Shown in pieces: positions 52,685-63,207 of a stretch of DNA of 64,000 bases (its first letter is position 1; every line of letters begins with the position of its first letter). The stretch covers positions 41,078,584 to 41,142,583 of the forward strand of contig OY759263.1 of assembly GCA_963662155.1 (NCBI GenBank), read 5' to 3'. Position numbers and translations under genes: made by a program. The notes under the pieces were generated by a model. The model saw only the letters and a program-made list of their open reading frames with translations. It made no database searches and had not been told where the DNA came from. The DNA is from Lamellibrachia columna. Lineage: Eukaryota; Annelida; Polychaeta; Sabellida; Siboglinidae.

Positions 52685-53640
52685 TTAATTCGTTTCCCTT
52701 GCTCTGTTCTTCACAAGTAACCGGTTCAGCTGGATTAACTGCTTCGTGTTCTCCGCCTGTGTTCTCGTCATCGTGGCGTCTAACTGGGAGTCTCCAGTCG
52801 TTCTTATGTGGCGCCGATTCCTACGATACTCAGCTCCAGATTTGGTGGTGACTATGTTTGACTTCGGTTCGCCAACCTTCTGTTTCACTATGGCTGGTTC
52901 CCATTTCTTTTTCACATGATCCTGCACTCTGACACTTTGACCTCGGTGCATTTCCTTCAGTGGACGTGTATGTTGGTTATACTGCTGCTGCCACTTTTCT
53001 CTCTTGTGGAAACTCGCTTTCCCTGTTTTCATGGTGTTGACAATGGGCAAGTTTGACTGAATTTTGCGGTCAAATAACAGCTTAGCAGGTGATGGAACTC
53101 CTTGGTTCGATAGGTGTTGTACGAAGGCACAGAAGAGCAATGGCTGGATACTCTCTGGCTTCGTATGCTTTCTGCAAGGTTTTCTTCACTGTGCCAACGA
53201 ATCGTTCCGCCTTTCCATTGCATTGGGGGTATCGAGAACTGCTAGACTGATGCTTGAAGTCGTAGTCGGCTTCAAATTTGCGGAAGTTTTCTGAATCGTA
53301 CTACTTGGCATTGTCACTTATGAAGATATTTGGGATGCCAAATTCTGATAATATTAGCTTCAGCTTGCTTACGATCGCACTGGATGTTGTGGAGCTTAGC
53401 TTTCTGATAATGGTATACAAGCTGTAGTAATCAACAACGAGCAGGTATTCGTTTCCTCTCAAGTGGAACAAGTCTGAACCAATGATCTCCCATGGATGGG
53501 TTGCTTCGATAGGGACCAGTTCTCTTCTTTGCTGTGATATCTGGTTGTGTTAACACACATCACATTTCTTGATCGTGTTGTCAATATCTGCACTGATTCC
53601 ACACCAGAACACACATTCGCGTGCTCGTAATCAGCATTTT
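52685..53640 (-). pseudogene. pol: Integrase of G2 (core and C-terminus), frameshifted
   Basis: Directly after gag: CGISADIDNTIKKCDVC (end of the HHCC domain), HPWEIIGSDLFHLRGNEYLL (first catalytic Asp), FGIPNIFISDNAK (second Asp region), then at 52,685-53,140 LFDRKIQSNLP, SVRVQDHVKKKWEPAIVKQK and AEYRRNRRHI. Several stops are present. G1 has the same AEYRRNRRHL ending, so the elements are related. Confidence 0.82.
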
Positions 53641-53652
53641 TCTATGCTATGC

Positions 53653-54093
53653 TTAGTCATCGCTGTGTAGCCCGGCAATTAGTGTGTCCAGTAGTTGTTC
53701 TTCTTTGCCCGTGTACTCGCATTCATTGGCGATTAGGCGAGCTCGCGTCATGAATGCGTCAACAGATTCGTGCGAGTATTGTTTTAGTGCTCGGAGATAG
53801 AATCGAGAAACGCGAAAATTAGGCTTAGGTTTGACGTAATCTTCAACACCTTTCCAGTGTGGCGCCAACAATTTCTTGTCGTCGACGGCGAGTCCCCATC
53901 CTTCGCTAATGTTTCTGCCGTCCTCCCCGACCCATAGCATGAGGTATTGCACCTTAACTGTCTCGTCTTTGTCTGCAAGAGGACCGTCGAAAATGTACTC
54001 GAAAATTCTACTGAATTTCCTTAGGGCCTCAGGTAAGTTTGTGGCACGCCAGTCAATTGAAGGTATTGGTAAGCCCGTTAGTTCCGCCATCAT
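53653..54093 (-). CDS. gag: Gag of G2, intact N-terminal part
   Basis: The ATG at 54,093 gives 146 codons: MMAELTGLPIPSIDW, then LPEALRKFSRIFEYIFDGPL, LMLWVGEDGRNI and a capsid-like region with FYLRALKQYSHESVDAFMTR. These are features of K02A2.6-type Gypsy Gag. The frame is open and stops at 53,653, just where the deletion joins gag to integrase sequence. It would lack the zinc knuckles. Confidence 0.8.
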   Translation of the reverse strand: MMAELTGLPIPSIDWRATNLPEALRKFSRIFEYIFDGPLADKDETVKVQYLMLWVGEDGRNISEGWGLAVDDKKLLAPHWKGVEDYVKPKPNFRVSRFYLRALKQYSHESVDAFMTRARLIANECEYTGKEEQLLDTLIAGLHSDD

Positions 54094-54440
54094 TGCCAGC
54101 CGACAACGTTTACGAAGACGGCAGTACTACTATAATGCTGTGTTATGGCTGTGTCGTAGCCGTGCGTTATATCTGTGTCACTGTCAGTGACGAGTAGGCC
54201 TATAACACACACATCAGTGTCACAATGGTAGGTGAACAGTATATACCGCTTTGCGTTGTCATATTTGTGTTTATGAGACTGACAGTTCATGCTCTGTATA
54301 CGAGTGTCTTGGCTTTTACACCGTCTATGTTTTATCGTCCAATCAGTGACACTGCCTCGTGACCTCGGTTTTTCTCCGTTTCAACCATTAATAATATTGT
54401 CTGTTACCCGTGTGCATGGTCTTGATCCTGTCTGACACCA

Positions 54441-54585
54441 TGTCGTATTGTTTTCTGTCCACTCACATATTATATCATCAGGTTAAACTATGAATGACAC
54501 AATGAGGTTGGTTCAACAGTAGAAGGGTAAGCCCTATTTTGTCATCCTTGTCTGCTGGGTGGCAGTACAAGTATATATCATAACA
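54441..54585 (-). repeat. 5' LTR of G2
   Basis: About 145 bp, TGTCGT...TAACA on the plus strand, followed by GTTGT and the right part of duplication copy 2. Confidence 0.88.
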
Positions 54586-54941
54586 GTTGTTCACCTCTGC
54601 CCTTTGAGATCTCTCTCAACACTGTTCATCCATCTTAATTTCAGTCTTTCTTCTACTCCTTCTACCACACTCTTCTGTTTTCCATACTGTCTTTGTTAAT
54701 TTCTCCTCACCCATTCTCAATGTGTCCTGCCCAATGCAGTCTGCTCCCCACTACCTTTATCCTCAGGCGTTTCTTCATTCCGATCTCTTCTCTTAATTCC
54801 CCCATCTACTTTCTGCATATAATCAAATTATGTACACAAAGATCACTGCTGGCTATCATACGTCTTAGTTAAAGCTATACAATAATTATAAAAGCCTATT
54901 TATAACGGAATCAGCTGCACATCTAATTGCCTTATTTTCGG
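54586..54941. repeat. Interspersed duplication, copy 2, right part
   Basis: Continues the match to 44,430-44,950 (from TTCACC-CTGCCCTTT to TTATTTTCG), so G2 split an originally continuous sequence. Confidence 0.9.
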
Positions 54942-57900
54942 GGCGTTGCATCTTAATGGGAGGACATTCGTTTTTTCTGGTTCTCGCATGAGCCGTTGAG
55001 GGCTCCTGTGTTCCAGTCGGCATAGAAGTTAGCCTAGGCGTCGCTTTCAAACGAGGTGATTGTGAACACGGTAAGTAAATATTACCTCTATAATTATAAT
55101 GTCAATAGTTCATTATAAGTTTTTGGTTAAATTCTTTGAAATTAATTGTATATTAATATAGTTTTTTTTACAACATCCAGGTGCTGGGTCTCAGCGAGAC
55201 CAGATGGAACGGAGCCGGACAGACTAAGCTTGCTACAGGAGAACACATGATATACTACAGGAGAACACATGATATACTACAGGAGAACACATGATATACT
55301 ACAGGAGAACACATGATATACTACAGGAGAACACATGATATACTACAGGAGAACACATGATATACTACAGGAGAACACATGATATACTACAGGAGAACAC
55401 ATGATATACTACAGGAGAACACATGATATACTACAGGAGAACACATGATATACTACAGGAGAACACATGATATACATGCACAAATACGCGGAGTGGCAAT
55501 AGTGGCAACACAAAGTGCCATGAAAGCCTGCATGGAGTGGAACCCTGTGTCACCAAGAATCATTACAGCAAGATTCAAGTCAATTGGTAGGAAGGTTAGC
55601 GTGATCCAGTGCTATGCTCCAACAAACGGCGAAATCGAAGAAGAAGCAAAAGAAGCATTATACAATAGACTACACCATGTAAACACCAAGGAGAGACATA
55701 CAAATCCTAATGGGAGACATAAATGCAAAGGTGGGTTCAGACAACACAGGCAGGGAAGAAATAATGGGAAAGCGTGGACTTTGAACCATGAACGAAAATG
55801 GAGAACTGTTTGCAGATTTTTGTACATTTAACGACTTAGTTATTGATGATATTGTCTTCTCACACAAAACGATGCACAAAGCCACATGGGTCTCACCAGA
55901 TAAGAAAACAGAGAATCAGATCAACCACATAACCATAAGCAGGAAATGGAGAAGTCTTCTGGACACACAAGTAAAGAGCGAAGCAGATGTGGCATCAGAC
56001 CACCACCTACTATTAGGAACTGAGAATAAAGCAGAAGAAATACGCAGACTCAGCAAATAGACCACAACAACAGTACAATGTTCACAAACAAAAGTCAAGA
56101 GAAATAAAACTCGAGTTCAACTGTGCTGTGAGAAACAGGTTTGAAGCACTAGAGGATATGACGGAGGACTACATAGACATTGTCTGGGCCACTCTACAAG
56201 AAACCTGGAAAGAAACGTGCAAAGAAGTCCTAGGCAAAAAAGAGAGAATGGTCAATGCAAGACGGTAGAAAAGAAACAAGAACACCAAGCAAAATACTGG
56301 CAACTAAACAAAGCAGTCAAGAAGAACGCAAGAAAAGATAAACAAACCTATATCAATGACCTGGCAACACAAGCTGAAATGGCAGCGCACAGAAGAGACA
56401 TGAAGGAACTCTGCGATATAGCAAGAACACTAGCGGGGAAAGATAAAATCTTTCAAAACCAGTAAAAGACAAGGAAGGAAGAACCATAAATAAGGAAGTC
56501 GAGCATAGATCAAGGTGGGAAGAACACTTCTAAGAAATCCCCAACAGAGAACCCCAGCAGAAAGACCAGATATACCAACAGTAGAAATGTTATTAAGTGT
56601 TAACACAAATCTACCTTCGAAAGCTAAAAAAAGTAGAACACTGAATATGTTAAAGGACGGAAAGACGCCAGCACCAGACGGCATACCACCAGAGGCTCTG
56701 AAAGCAGATCCGATAAAAACACAATATATGTTGCACCATACATTCTTGAAGATCTGGGAACAAGAGAAAGGCCCAACAGAATGGAAAAATGGATACCTTG
56801 TAAAACTGCCAAAGAAAGGAATTTGCAAGAACTGGCGAAGAATCACACTCCTATCCGTACACAGTAAAGACTTCACACGCATACTATTGGACAGAATGAA
56901 GGGAGCACTGGATGAAAAGCTACGTGAAGAGCTGGTTTTCGGAAAAGCAAATCAGGCACTGACCCTATTGCTACACTAATCCTAGAACAATCAATTGAGT
57001 GGCAGTCACCCCTATATATTAATTCCATAGATTAAAGAACGCTTTTGATAGTGTAGACAGAGACATTATCTGGATGCTGATGCATCACTATGGAATACCA
57101 GCCAACACTAATCCAGCAGATGTACGAAAGCTCCACATGCCAAGTTATCCATAATGGAAAACTGTCTGAGACATTGGAAGTAAAGACTGGTGTAAGACAG
57201 GGGTGCATCCTATCACCATTAGTTTTTTATCAAGGTGATAGACTGGATAATGAGAGAGACTGTTAAGCAGGGTCACAATGGCATCCAGTGGACATTCACT
57301 AAACAGTTGGATGATCTAGATTTTGCAGACGACATCTGCCTACTATCACATTCACACAAATAAATGCAAAAGAAGTCCAGCAAATTGTCGCAGGAAGCAG
57401 AAAGGACAGGCTTAAAAATAAACATGCAGAAAATAAAACTACTAAAGGTGAACACTACACAACAAACTAAGGTACAATTGAAGGAAAATATATAGAGGAG
57501 AACAACGAATTCACATATCTGGGAGGACAACGAATTCACCTATCTGGGAAGTGTAGTGACAGACAAAGGAGGAATAGTTGAAGATGTCAAAAACAGGATT
57601 GGAAAGCCCAAGCATGCATTCAGCATTTTAAAGACAGTGTGGAACACACCATCTTTCTCAACACGAAACAAGATTAGAAACGTCAACACCAATGTGAAAA
57701 GTGTGCTGCTATGTGACTCTGAGACATGGAGAGTAACCAAGACAACAACCCGAATGCTACAAACATTCATTAACAAATGTCTATGATACATCCTGAAAAA
57801 CAAATGGCACGATAAAACGACAAACAAAGAAATCTGGAGGAGGACAGACTAACACAGCATCAGGAGAGAGATTGCAAAACAAAATGGGCATGGATAGGAC

Positions 57901-58130
57901 ACACCCTCCGAAAACAAACCAACAATGTCACGAGACAGGCCTTAGACTGGAATCTACAAGGAAAAAGAAAAACAGCCAGACCCAAAACTACTTGGAGGAG
58001 ATCAATAGACGAGGAAGTAGAGAAACATGGAACCACCTGGAAAGGAATGAAGAAAGCAGCAAACAACAGAGTGCGTTGGAGTAGAGTCATTTCGGCCCTA
58101 TGCTCTACCTTGAGTGAAGAGGACTAAGTA
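54942..58130 (+). pseudogene. LINE family A copy 2, near full length but broken
   Basis: In order: endonuclease with VLGLSETRWNGAGQ (about 55,180) and VIQCYAPTNGEIEEEAKEAL (about 55,600), a segment with SDHHLL (55,999), RT fingers with APDGIPPEALKADPIK (56,671), the palm box DLDFADDICLLSH (about 57,315), post-palm YLGS, then GSETWR-like and GHTLRKQ-like C-terminal pieces, and a tail AAGTAAGTAAA at 58,126. Many frameshifts and stops exist. It shows the family's endonuclease-RT order and the same TAAG-type tail as copy 1 at 9.8 kb. The 5' boundary is a guess at the end of the duplication. Confidence 0.85.
55235..55475. repeat. 22-bp minisatellite, 11 copies, inside the LINE A endonuclease
   Basis: Unit ACAGGAGAACACATGATATA plus CT. 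Ten full copies and one of 21 bases. It starts exactly at the codons for TGEHMIYY of the endonuclease and disrupts the frame because 22 is not a multiple of three. Confidence 0.95.
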
Positions 58131-58370
58131 AGTAAAATATAGTTTTAAAAGAAAACAATACACATTCTGCCGAACGTGGTTGAAAATATTGCATTATCGC
58201 CCAGGCCTAGTAACTGTTAGGCCTACATTTACCCAGGTCTATTTCTACGCTGTCGTGAGCGGATGTATATTTAGTTAAGCGGCAAATTAATATATTTTGA
58301 ACAGGCTTATATGCTAAACATTAAATCATACTATAAGTGTAATACAAATGTGATTAATATTCCTGATTAC

Positions 58371-58804
58371 TGCTGTGTCCCTGGTTGCATCAACAGGGGC
58401 TCAGGGCACAAACTGAATTGAACATTTCTGGTATATACCAAGATCGCGCATTCAAGCTGACTTGATCCCAAATTCCCAACTGATCAAGCTCTCAGAAAAC
58501 AGTGGGTCCATGCCATTGGAAGGTATGACCCAAACAAGAAGAAGCCATGGGAACTTTCAAGAACATCTAAAATATGCTGTAACCATTTCACACCAGAGGA
58601 TTACACAACTACACTGCTTGGTGTGTATGCACCTCGTGCCCCCTCCTCCCATGCACCTCTTCTTCTTCCTGACGATCTGATCACTGCACAACAAACTAAA
58701 AAAACAAATAAATTGGTCAGGGAGACCACAACTAAGACCAGTTTTAGTCACTATCATGAGGCCACCCTTAAAATAAATAAAAACTTACATTATATATATA
58801 TATA

Positions 58805-58862
<58 letters not shown>

Positions 58863-59631
58863 ATATAATATTTAAATATATGCAACTAGTAATGTTTGTT
58901 TAGTGTTTTGTTTTAAATAATAACAAATCTTACTGGTTGTCAAAAATCTCACCCTAACGTTTCACAAAGGCTGTCTATTAAAGAAATTTGTTTTATCATT
59001 TTTGTTTCTTTGATGTTCTAGGCCAGCGAAGATAACTGAAGCCAGGTGCTGTGCTAAAGCTGTGTATTCACAATCCAGGAGATATCTCCGAACAGTTGCT
59101 GAGAGACGACTCAATCTCCCACATGAAACAGATCAACATCTGCATGAGTTTGACAACATGTCAGTAGGACTGGAAGTGGAGGCAGAGAGTGAACCAGAGC
59201 CAGTAGAAAAAGCAGTTCAACAACATCAGAGCAAGTTGTGTTTCATTTTGTACTAAATCGACCCAGTGCGACCTGAAAGACTATTCTCCATCCATTAATT
59301 TGCTGATAACCCCAATATGATTCACTACTACACGTCATTTGAAAATTACGCCATCTCTCATACGCCATCTCACTTTGGGCAAATGTTTCCGTCAACAAGA
59401 ATATTAGATGGAACAGAGATTCCAATACAAAAGCCACGAGCTCAAGGACCACAAATGGAGACATTTTCCACGTACAAAAATAAGAACACGCTTAAAGTTG
59501 TAGGTTGTACCCCTAGAGGTGCTAATTCCTTTGTTAGCGATGCATACACACATTACATACACTCTATATTCATTCGCTACTACCCTGCTTCAAATTCACT
59601 GCTGGAAATGCACTACTTCCCGGAGCCATAA
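58371..59631 (+). pseudogene. THAP-domain plus DDE transposase remnants (ISL2EU/PIF-Harbinger-like)
   Basis: A THAP (C2CH) zinc finger is spread over 58,371-58,620 in two frames: CCVPGCINRGSGHK, then DQALRKQWVHAIGRY and LSRTSKICCNHFTPEDY (Cys-x2-His). A DDE-type segment follows at 59,317-59,631: MFPSTRILDGTEIPIQKP, YKNKNTLKVVGCTPRGA and SFVSDAYTHYIH. These are the DNA-binding and catalytic landmarks of ISL2EU-type transposases. A degraded linker and a TA repeat lie between. No intact ORF or clear terminal repeats were found. Confidence 0.75.
58791..58858. repeat. (TA)n microsatellite
   Basis: About 65 bases of TA inside the THAP/DDE element. Confidence 0.93.
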
Positions 59632-59935
59632 TTACAATTACAAGACAAGTATCATCATGCCAGATTTATAATTTACAAAGTACTGGCAACAAAAGGTCTG
59701 TAGTGCTTTTCATAGAAACATTCTTCTTCTTCTTCTTCCATTTGAGCTCATAACTCTAGGTTAGCCACATATAAATGTGGCTAGAGTATTTTCGAGCTGT
59801 GATCACTATTACGTGGGAGAGGGGGGTGTAATGCCGGTTCGGGTCCGTTTTAGTCAGAATATGGCACGTCTGCGTTAGGCAATAAACTAGTGCATGGGCT
59901 ATATGATATCTAATAATAAGGACTGTATAATTGTT
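59632..59935. other. Short intergenic stretch
   Basis: A TTC repeat (TTCTTCTTCTTCTTCC, near 59,724) and no ORF of note. Confidence 0.4.
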
Positions 59936-61629
59936 CTATGTTGGCATGGTGAGAAGGCACTGTTTAATCCTTTCTACTGACGGTTGGCTAACTAATTCTT
60001 GTGTGCTCTTGTTCCATAGCCTGCTAGTGCTGGGGAAGAATGAGAATTTGTAGGCGTCGACGCGGGTGAAAGTCTGGTAGCAGCGATAAGCGCTGCCTCT
60101 GGTGCGTGTTGGTGCGGCGGCGAGTGACTTCGTTGTCACATTAACCAGTTTGTGGTTGATGCGGTACAGCATCATCAACTCAACTCAACAAGTCTGCCTC
60201 CCATTTCTGCAATCTGTCGATGTCATCTCATTTATCTGCGTCAGCTGTTGCGTTGATGTTCCGGTACAGGAGGCAGTCATCAGCAAATAGAAGTGCAATG
60301 GAGGATACTTGGTCCAGGGGGTCACTGGTATAACACAGGAAAAGGATGGGGCCGAGAACTGTGCCCTGTGGAACGCCTGAGGTGACCTTTTACCTCCGAG
60401 GACTACTTCTTGGGTACGGTTATTCAGAAAGCTTTGAATCCAGTCCAGTGTATTTCCTCGCACGCCGCAATGATGTAATTTGGCTGCCAGATGGGGATGA
60501 GACACTTTATCAAATGCTTTAGAGAAATCCAGCAGCACAGCGTCGATCTGTCCAGCAACATGGAGGCTCTTTGACTAGGTCATCAACTGTTTGGATAAGC
60601 TGTGTTTCGCAAGATCTACGTTTGCGGAAGCCATGCTGATAGTCAGTTAGTATGTTGAGGTTTTTCAGGTGGTCCATGAAGTTTCTTTTTCTTTCTAGAC
60701 AGGTTTCTTATCTTGCCGTTGGCCCAGGGCTGATTGTAGCGCTGGGAAGACAGTTTTGTTGGAACGTGATTGGCCAATACGCTTTTGGCATTTGGCTGTA
60801 AATAATGCCCACAGTTTTTCCAAAGGTGTTTCCGGGTTATATCGGGTTTGCATCTCTTCAGCAAAAGCACCTATATCTTCCTTGATCAGTTCAGTGTCTG
60901 CTTTCTTCCATATGTGGAAGGTCTTTGTCTTTTTGTCACGATGTCCGAGTTTACGTAGATCATGATCGCTGACCCCTGGTATTGGTTCGCATCTGTTGAC
61001 GAGGGAAGGTCGATTTGTTAGGAAGACATCTAGGGTGTTGTCAAGTCTTGTCGGGAAGGTGACCATCTGTGATAAGCTAAGCATGGCAGATGTGTCGATG
61101 AAGAGTTCATTTATCTGTTTACTGTACTGATGTTTCGATATGGTGTTTGTTTGCCAATTGACATCTGGGAGGTTTGTGTCTCCTGCAATCCACAGGGGGC
61201 TGTTTGGGAATTTCCTGGCTATGCTTGATATGGCATCACACGTACAGTTTGTGTAATCAGAGTTGTTGTATGTTGGCCTGTAAACTCCGAGTACTACAAG
61301 AGGGTGTGGCTGTGCGGTCTGAATTTTCACTCCTACCATCTCACACGGTGACATTATAGATATACGTTCTGCGACAAGTCCAGTCTTGGTGGCAATCATG
61401 ACCCCTCCATAACCATCCGCTCTGTCATTCCTGAAAGGAGGGTCATACCTAGGATGAATTCGCTACTGTTGATATTGGGCTTGAACCAAGTTCCACATGC
61501 AATTATGATGTCAGGTTTTGCGTCCTCTACCATATACTGGAATTCAAGCTTCTTTGCTCTGATTGACTGTGTATTGACATTAAGCAGACATATACTGGAT
61601 TTCCAATGTTTTCTTGGCGTTTGACGCAT
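59936..61629 (-). pseudogene. LINE family E (CR1/L2-like), minus strand, internally deleted
   Basis: Right to left: endonuclease start SSICLLNVNTQSIRAKKLEF (61,396-61,629), endonuclease body with LVVLGVYRPTYNN, LWIAGDTNLPDVNW and GVSDHD (60,695-61,399), RT pieces MLLDFSKAFDKVSHPHLAAK and WIQSFLNNRTQEVVLGG (60,185-60,538), and a C-terminus with RLWNKSTQELVSQPSVE (59,936-60,178). The segment between endonuclease and palm is heavily shortened and the usual YADD box is disrupted. Inactive. Confidence 0.87.
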
Positions 61630-61639
61630 GACTAGATCA

Positions 61640-62420
61640 CGATATTCCCAGTATCGTTGTGAACCTAAGGGGGTCCTCGAGTGGCGAGGGTGTAAAACAA
61701 AATTACGGAATAAATCAGATAAAATAACGTTTAAAAGGGTACTAAAATTATCATATTAAAACAGGCGGTTCTATTTTAATAAATACATAATAGTGACAAT
61801 AATACTTATATAAAACGACAATAATACTTAAAATATAAAATCTGAATAGCTACAAGAAGAACTCGTGAAAGCTGTGCAATGGATGACGCTGATTGTGCAG
61901 GATAAGACCTAGTTTCAGACAAATCAACTTGTTTGTCCGACAGGCGTTACGATCTAGGGCGACTCTAGATCATAAAGTTCAGCGTCGGTTAAAAAGCCTG
62001 GTTAGTACGAACGATATGCGGCAGGGATATATAGCATGGATAGACAGCTTGTATGTATATGTCACGCTAGGTGTTGATACCCGAGCAAGTGCGTCTAACA
62101 AGCTAAGTTCAGTTTAAACATACGGTAGCCTTGTTGGCCGTAGGGCTTTTGTTTACACAGATCGGCCTTGATCCAAAGGGCGGGAAATACTAATTTAATC
62201 TGGCTGGTCTCAGTGCAGATTTTACTTAGCTGCATTCAGCATATAGCGTTCAGGTTTCTCACGTCTGGGTCTTTATGTTGTACTTGATCGGTGTACCGAT
62301 CAATAATCAAGGTAAATTATTGTATAAGTTAGCAAAAACGACAAATTCCACCGAATATCCGAACCGATACCATCGCTGACCACGCTATCTAGCATGTCAC
62401 GCCACCTAGCATCATTTCGG
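61640..62420. other. Intergenic, no gene recognised
   Basis: AT-rich with an imperfect AATAATACTTATA/AATAATACTTAAA direct repeat near 61,799-61,830. The plus-strand ORF at 61,893-62,117 has no recognisable content. Confidence 0.45.
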
Positions 62421-62426
62421 TAAACG

Positions 62427-62515
62427 GACATAACCCCACTGGACATAACCCCACTCGGACCAAACCCCACTCGGACAAAACCCCACTCGGACATAACCCC
62501 ACTCAGACAAACCCC
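62427..62515. repeat. 16-17-bp C-rich minisatellite, about 5 copies
   Basis: ACATAACCCCACT-CGG-type units (variants GGACCAAACCCCACTC, GGACAAAACCCCACTC). It lies just outside the 159-bp array. Confidence 0.85.
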
Positions 62516-62571
62516 TTTTGGCCTACTGCATATAGATTCAAAGACAACAATATTTGTTATTTTTTGTTTTA

Positions 62572-63207
62572 TTAATGTCAATGTATCACCATACAACATT
62601 GAAAAATATGCAACTATGAAAACTACATTAAACTACTACCTCACATATTGTTATCATGAAAACTACATTAAACTACTTCCATCTCACACAGTGTCCAATG
62701 CCCCTCAGTGTATCGGGAATTGACTTGGTATTAATGTCAATGTATCACCATACAACATTGAAAAATATGCAACTATGAAAACTACATTAAACTACTACCT
62801 CACATATTGTTATCATGAAAACTACATTAAACTACTTCCATCTCACACAGTGTCCAATGCCCCTCAGTGTATCGGGAATTGACTTGGTATTAATGTCAAT
62901 GTATCACCATACAACATTGAAAAATATGCAACTATGAAAACTACATTAAACTACTACCTCACATATTGTTATCATGAAAACTACATTAAACTACTTCCAT
63001 CTCACACAGAGTCCAATGCCCCTCAGTGTATCGGGAATTGACTTGGTATTAATGTCAATGTATCACCATACAACATTGAAAAATATGCAACTATGAAAAC
63101 TACATTAAACTACTACCTCACATATTGTTATCATGAAAACTACATTAAACTACTTCCATCTCACACAGTGTCCAGTCCAATGCCCCTCAGTGTATCGGGA
63201 ATTGACT
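62572..63207. repeat. 159-bp tandem repeat, 4 copies, derived from a transposase 3' end
   Basis: Copies start at 62,572, 62,731, 62,890 and 63,049 (TTAATGTCAATGTATCACC). Each ends with CCCCTCAGTGTATCGGGAAT, which on the minus strand encodes the last residues of the adjoining MULE transposase (SIPDTLRGIG). The fourth copy merges with the gene and has a 5-base difference (CAGTC) near 63,174. Confidence 0.93.

Larger units (their letters stand above)
52185..54585 (-). mobile_element. Ty3/Gypsy element G2, minus strand, pol mostly deleted
   Basis: LTRs at 52,185-52,348 and 54,441-54,585 share TGTCGTATTGTTTTCTGTCC and TGACACAA. Primer-binding site (TGGTGTCAGACAG on the minus strand, 54,428-54,440) and polypurine tract (AAGAAGGGAGA, 52,349-52,359) adjoin the LTRs. 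The interior has gag and integrase but no nucleocapsid, protease, RT or RNase H. The target duplication is GCTGT/GTTGT (one mismatch). It is inserted into duplication copy 2. Confidence 0.88.
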
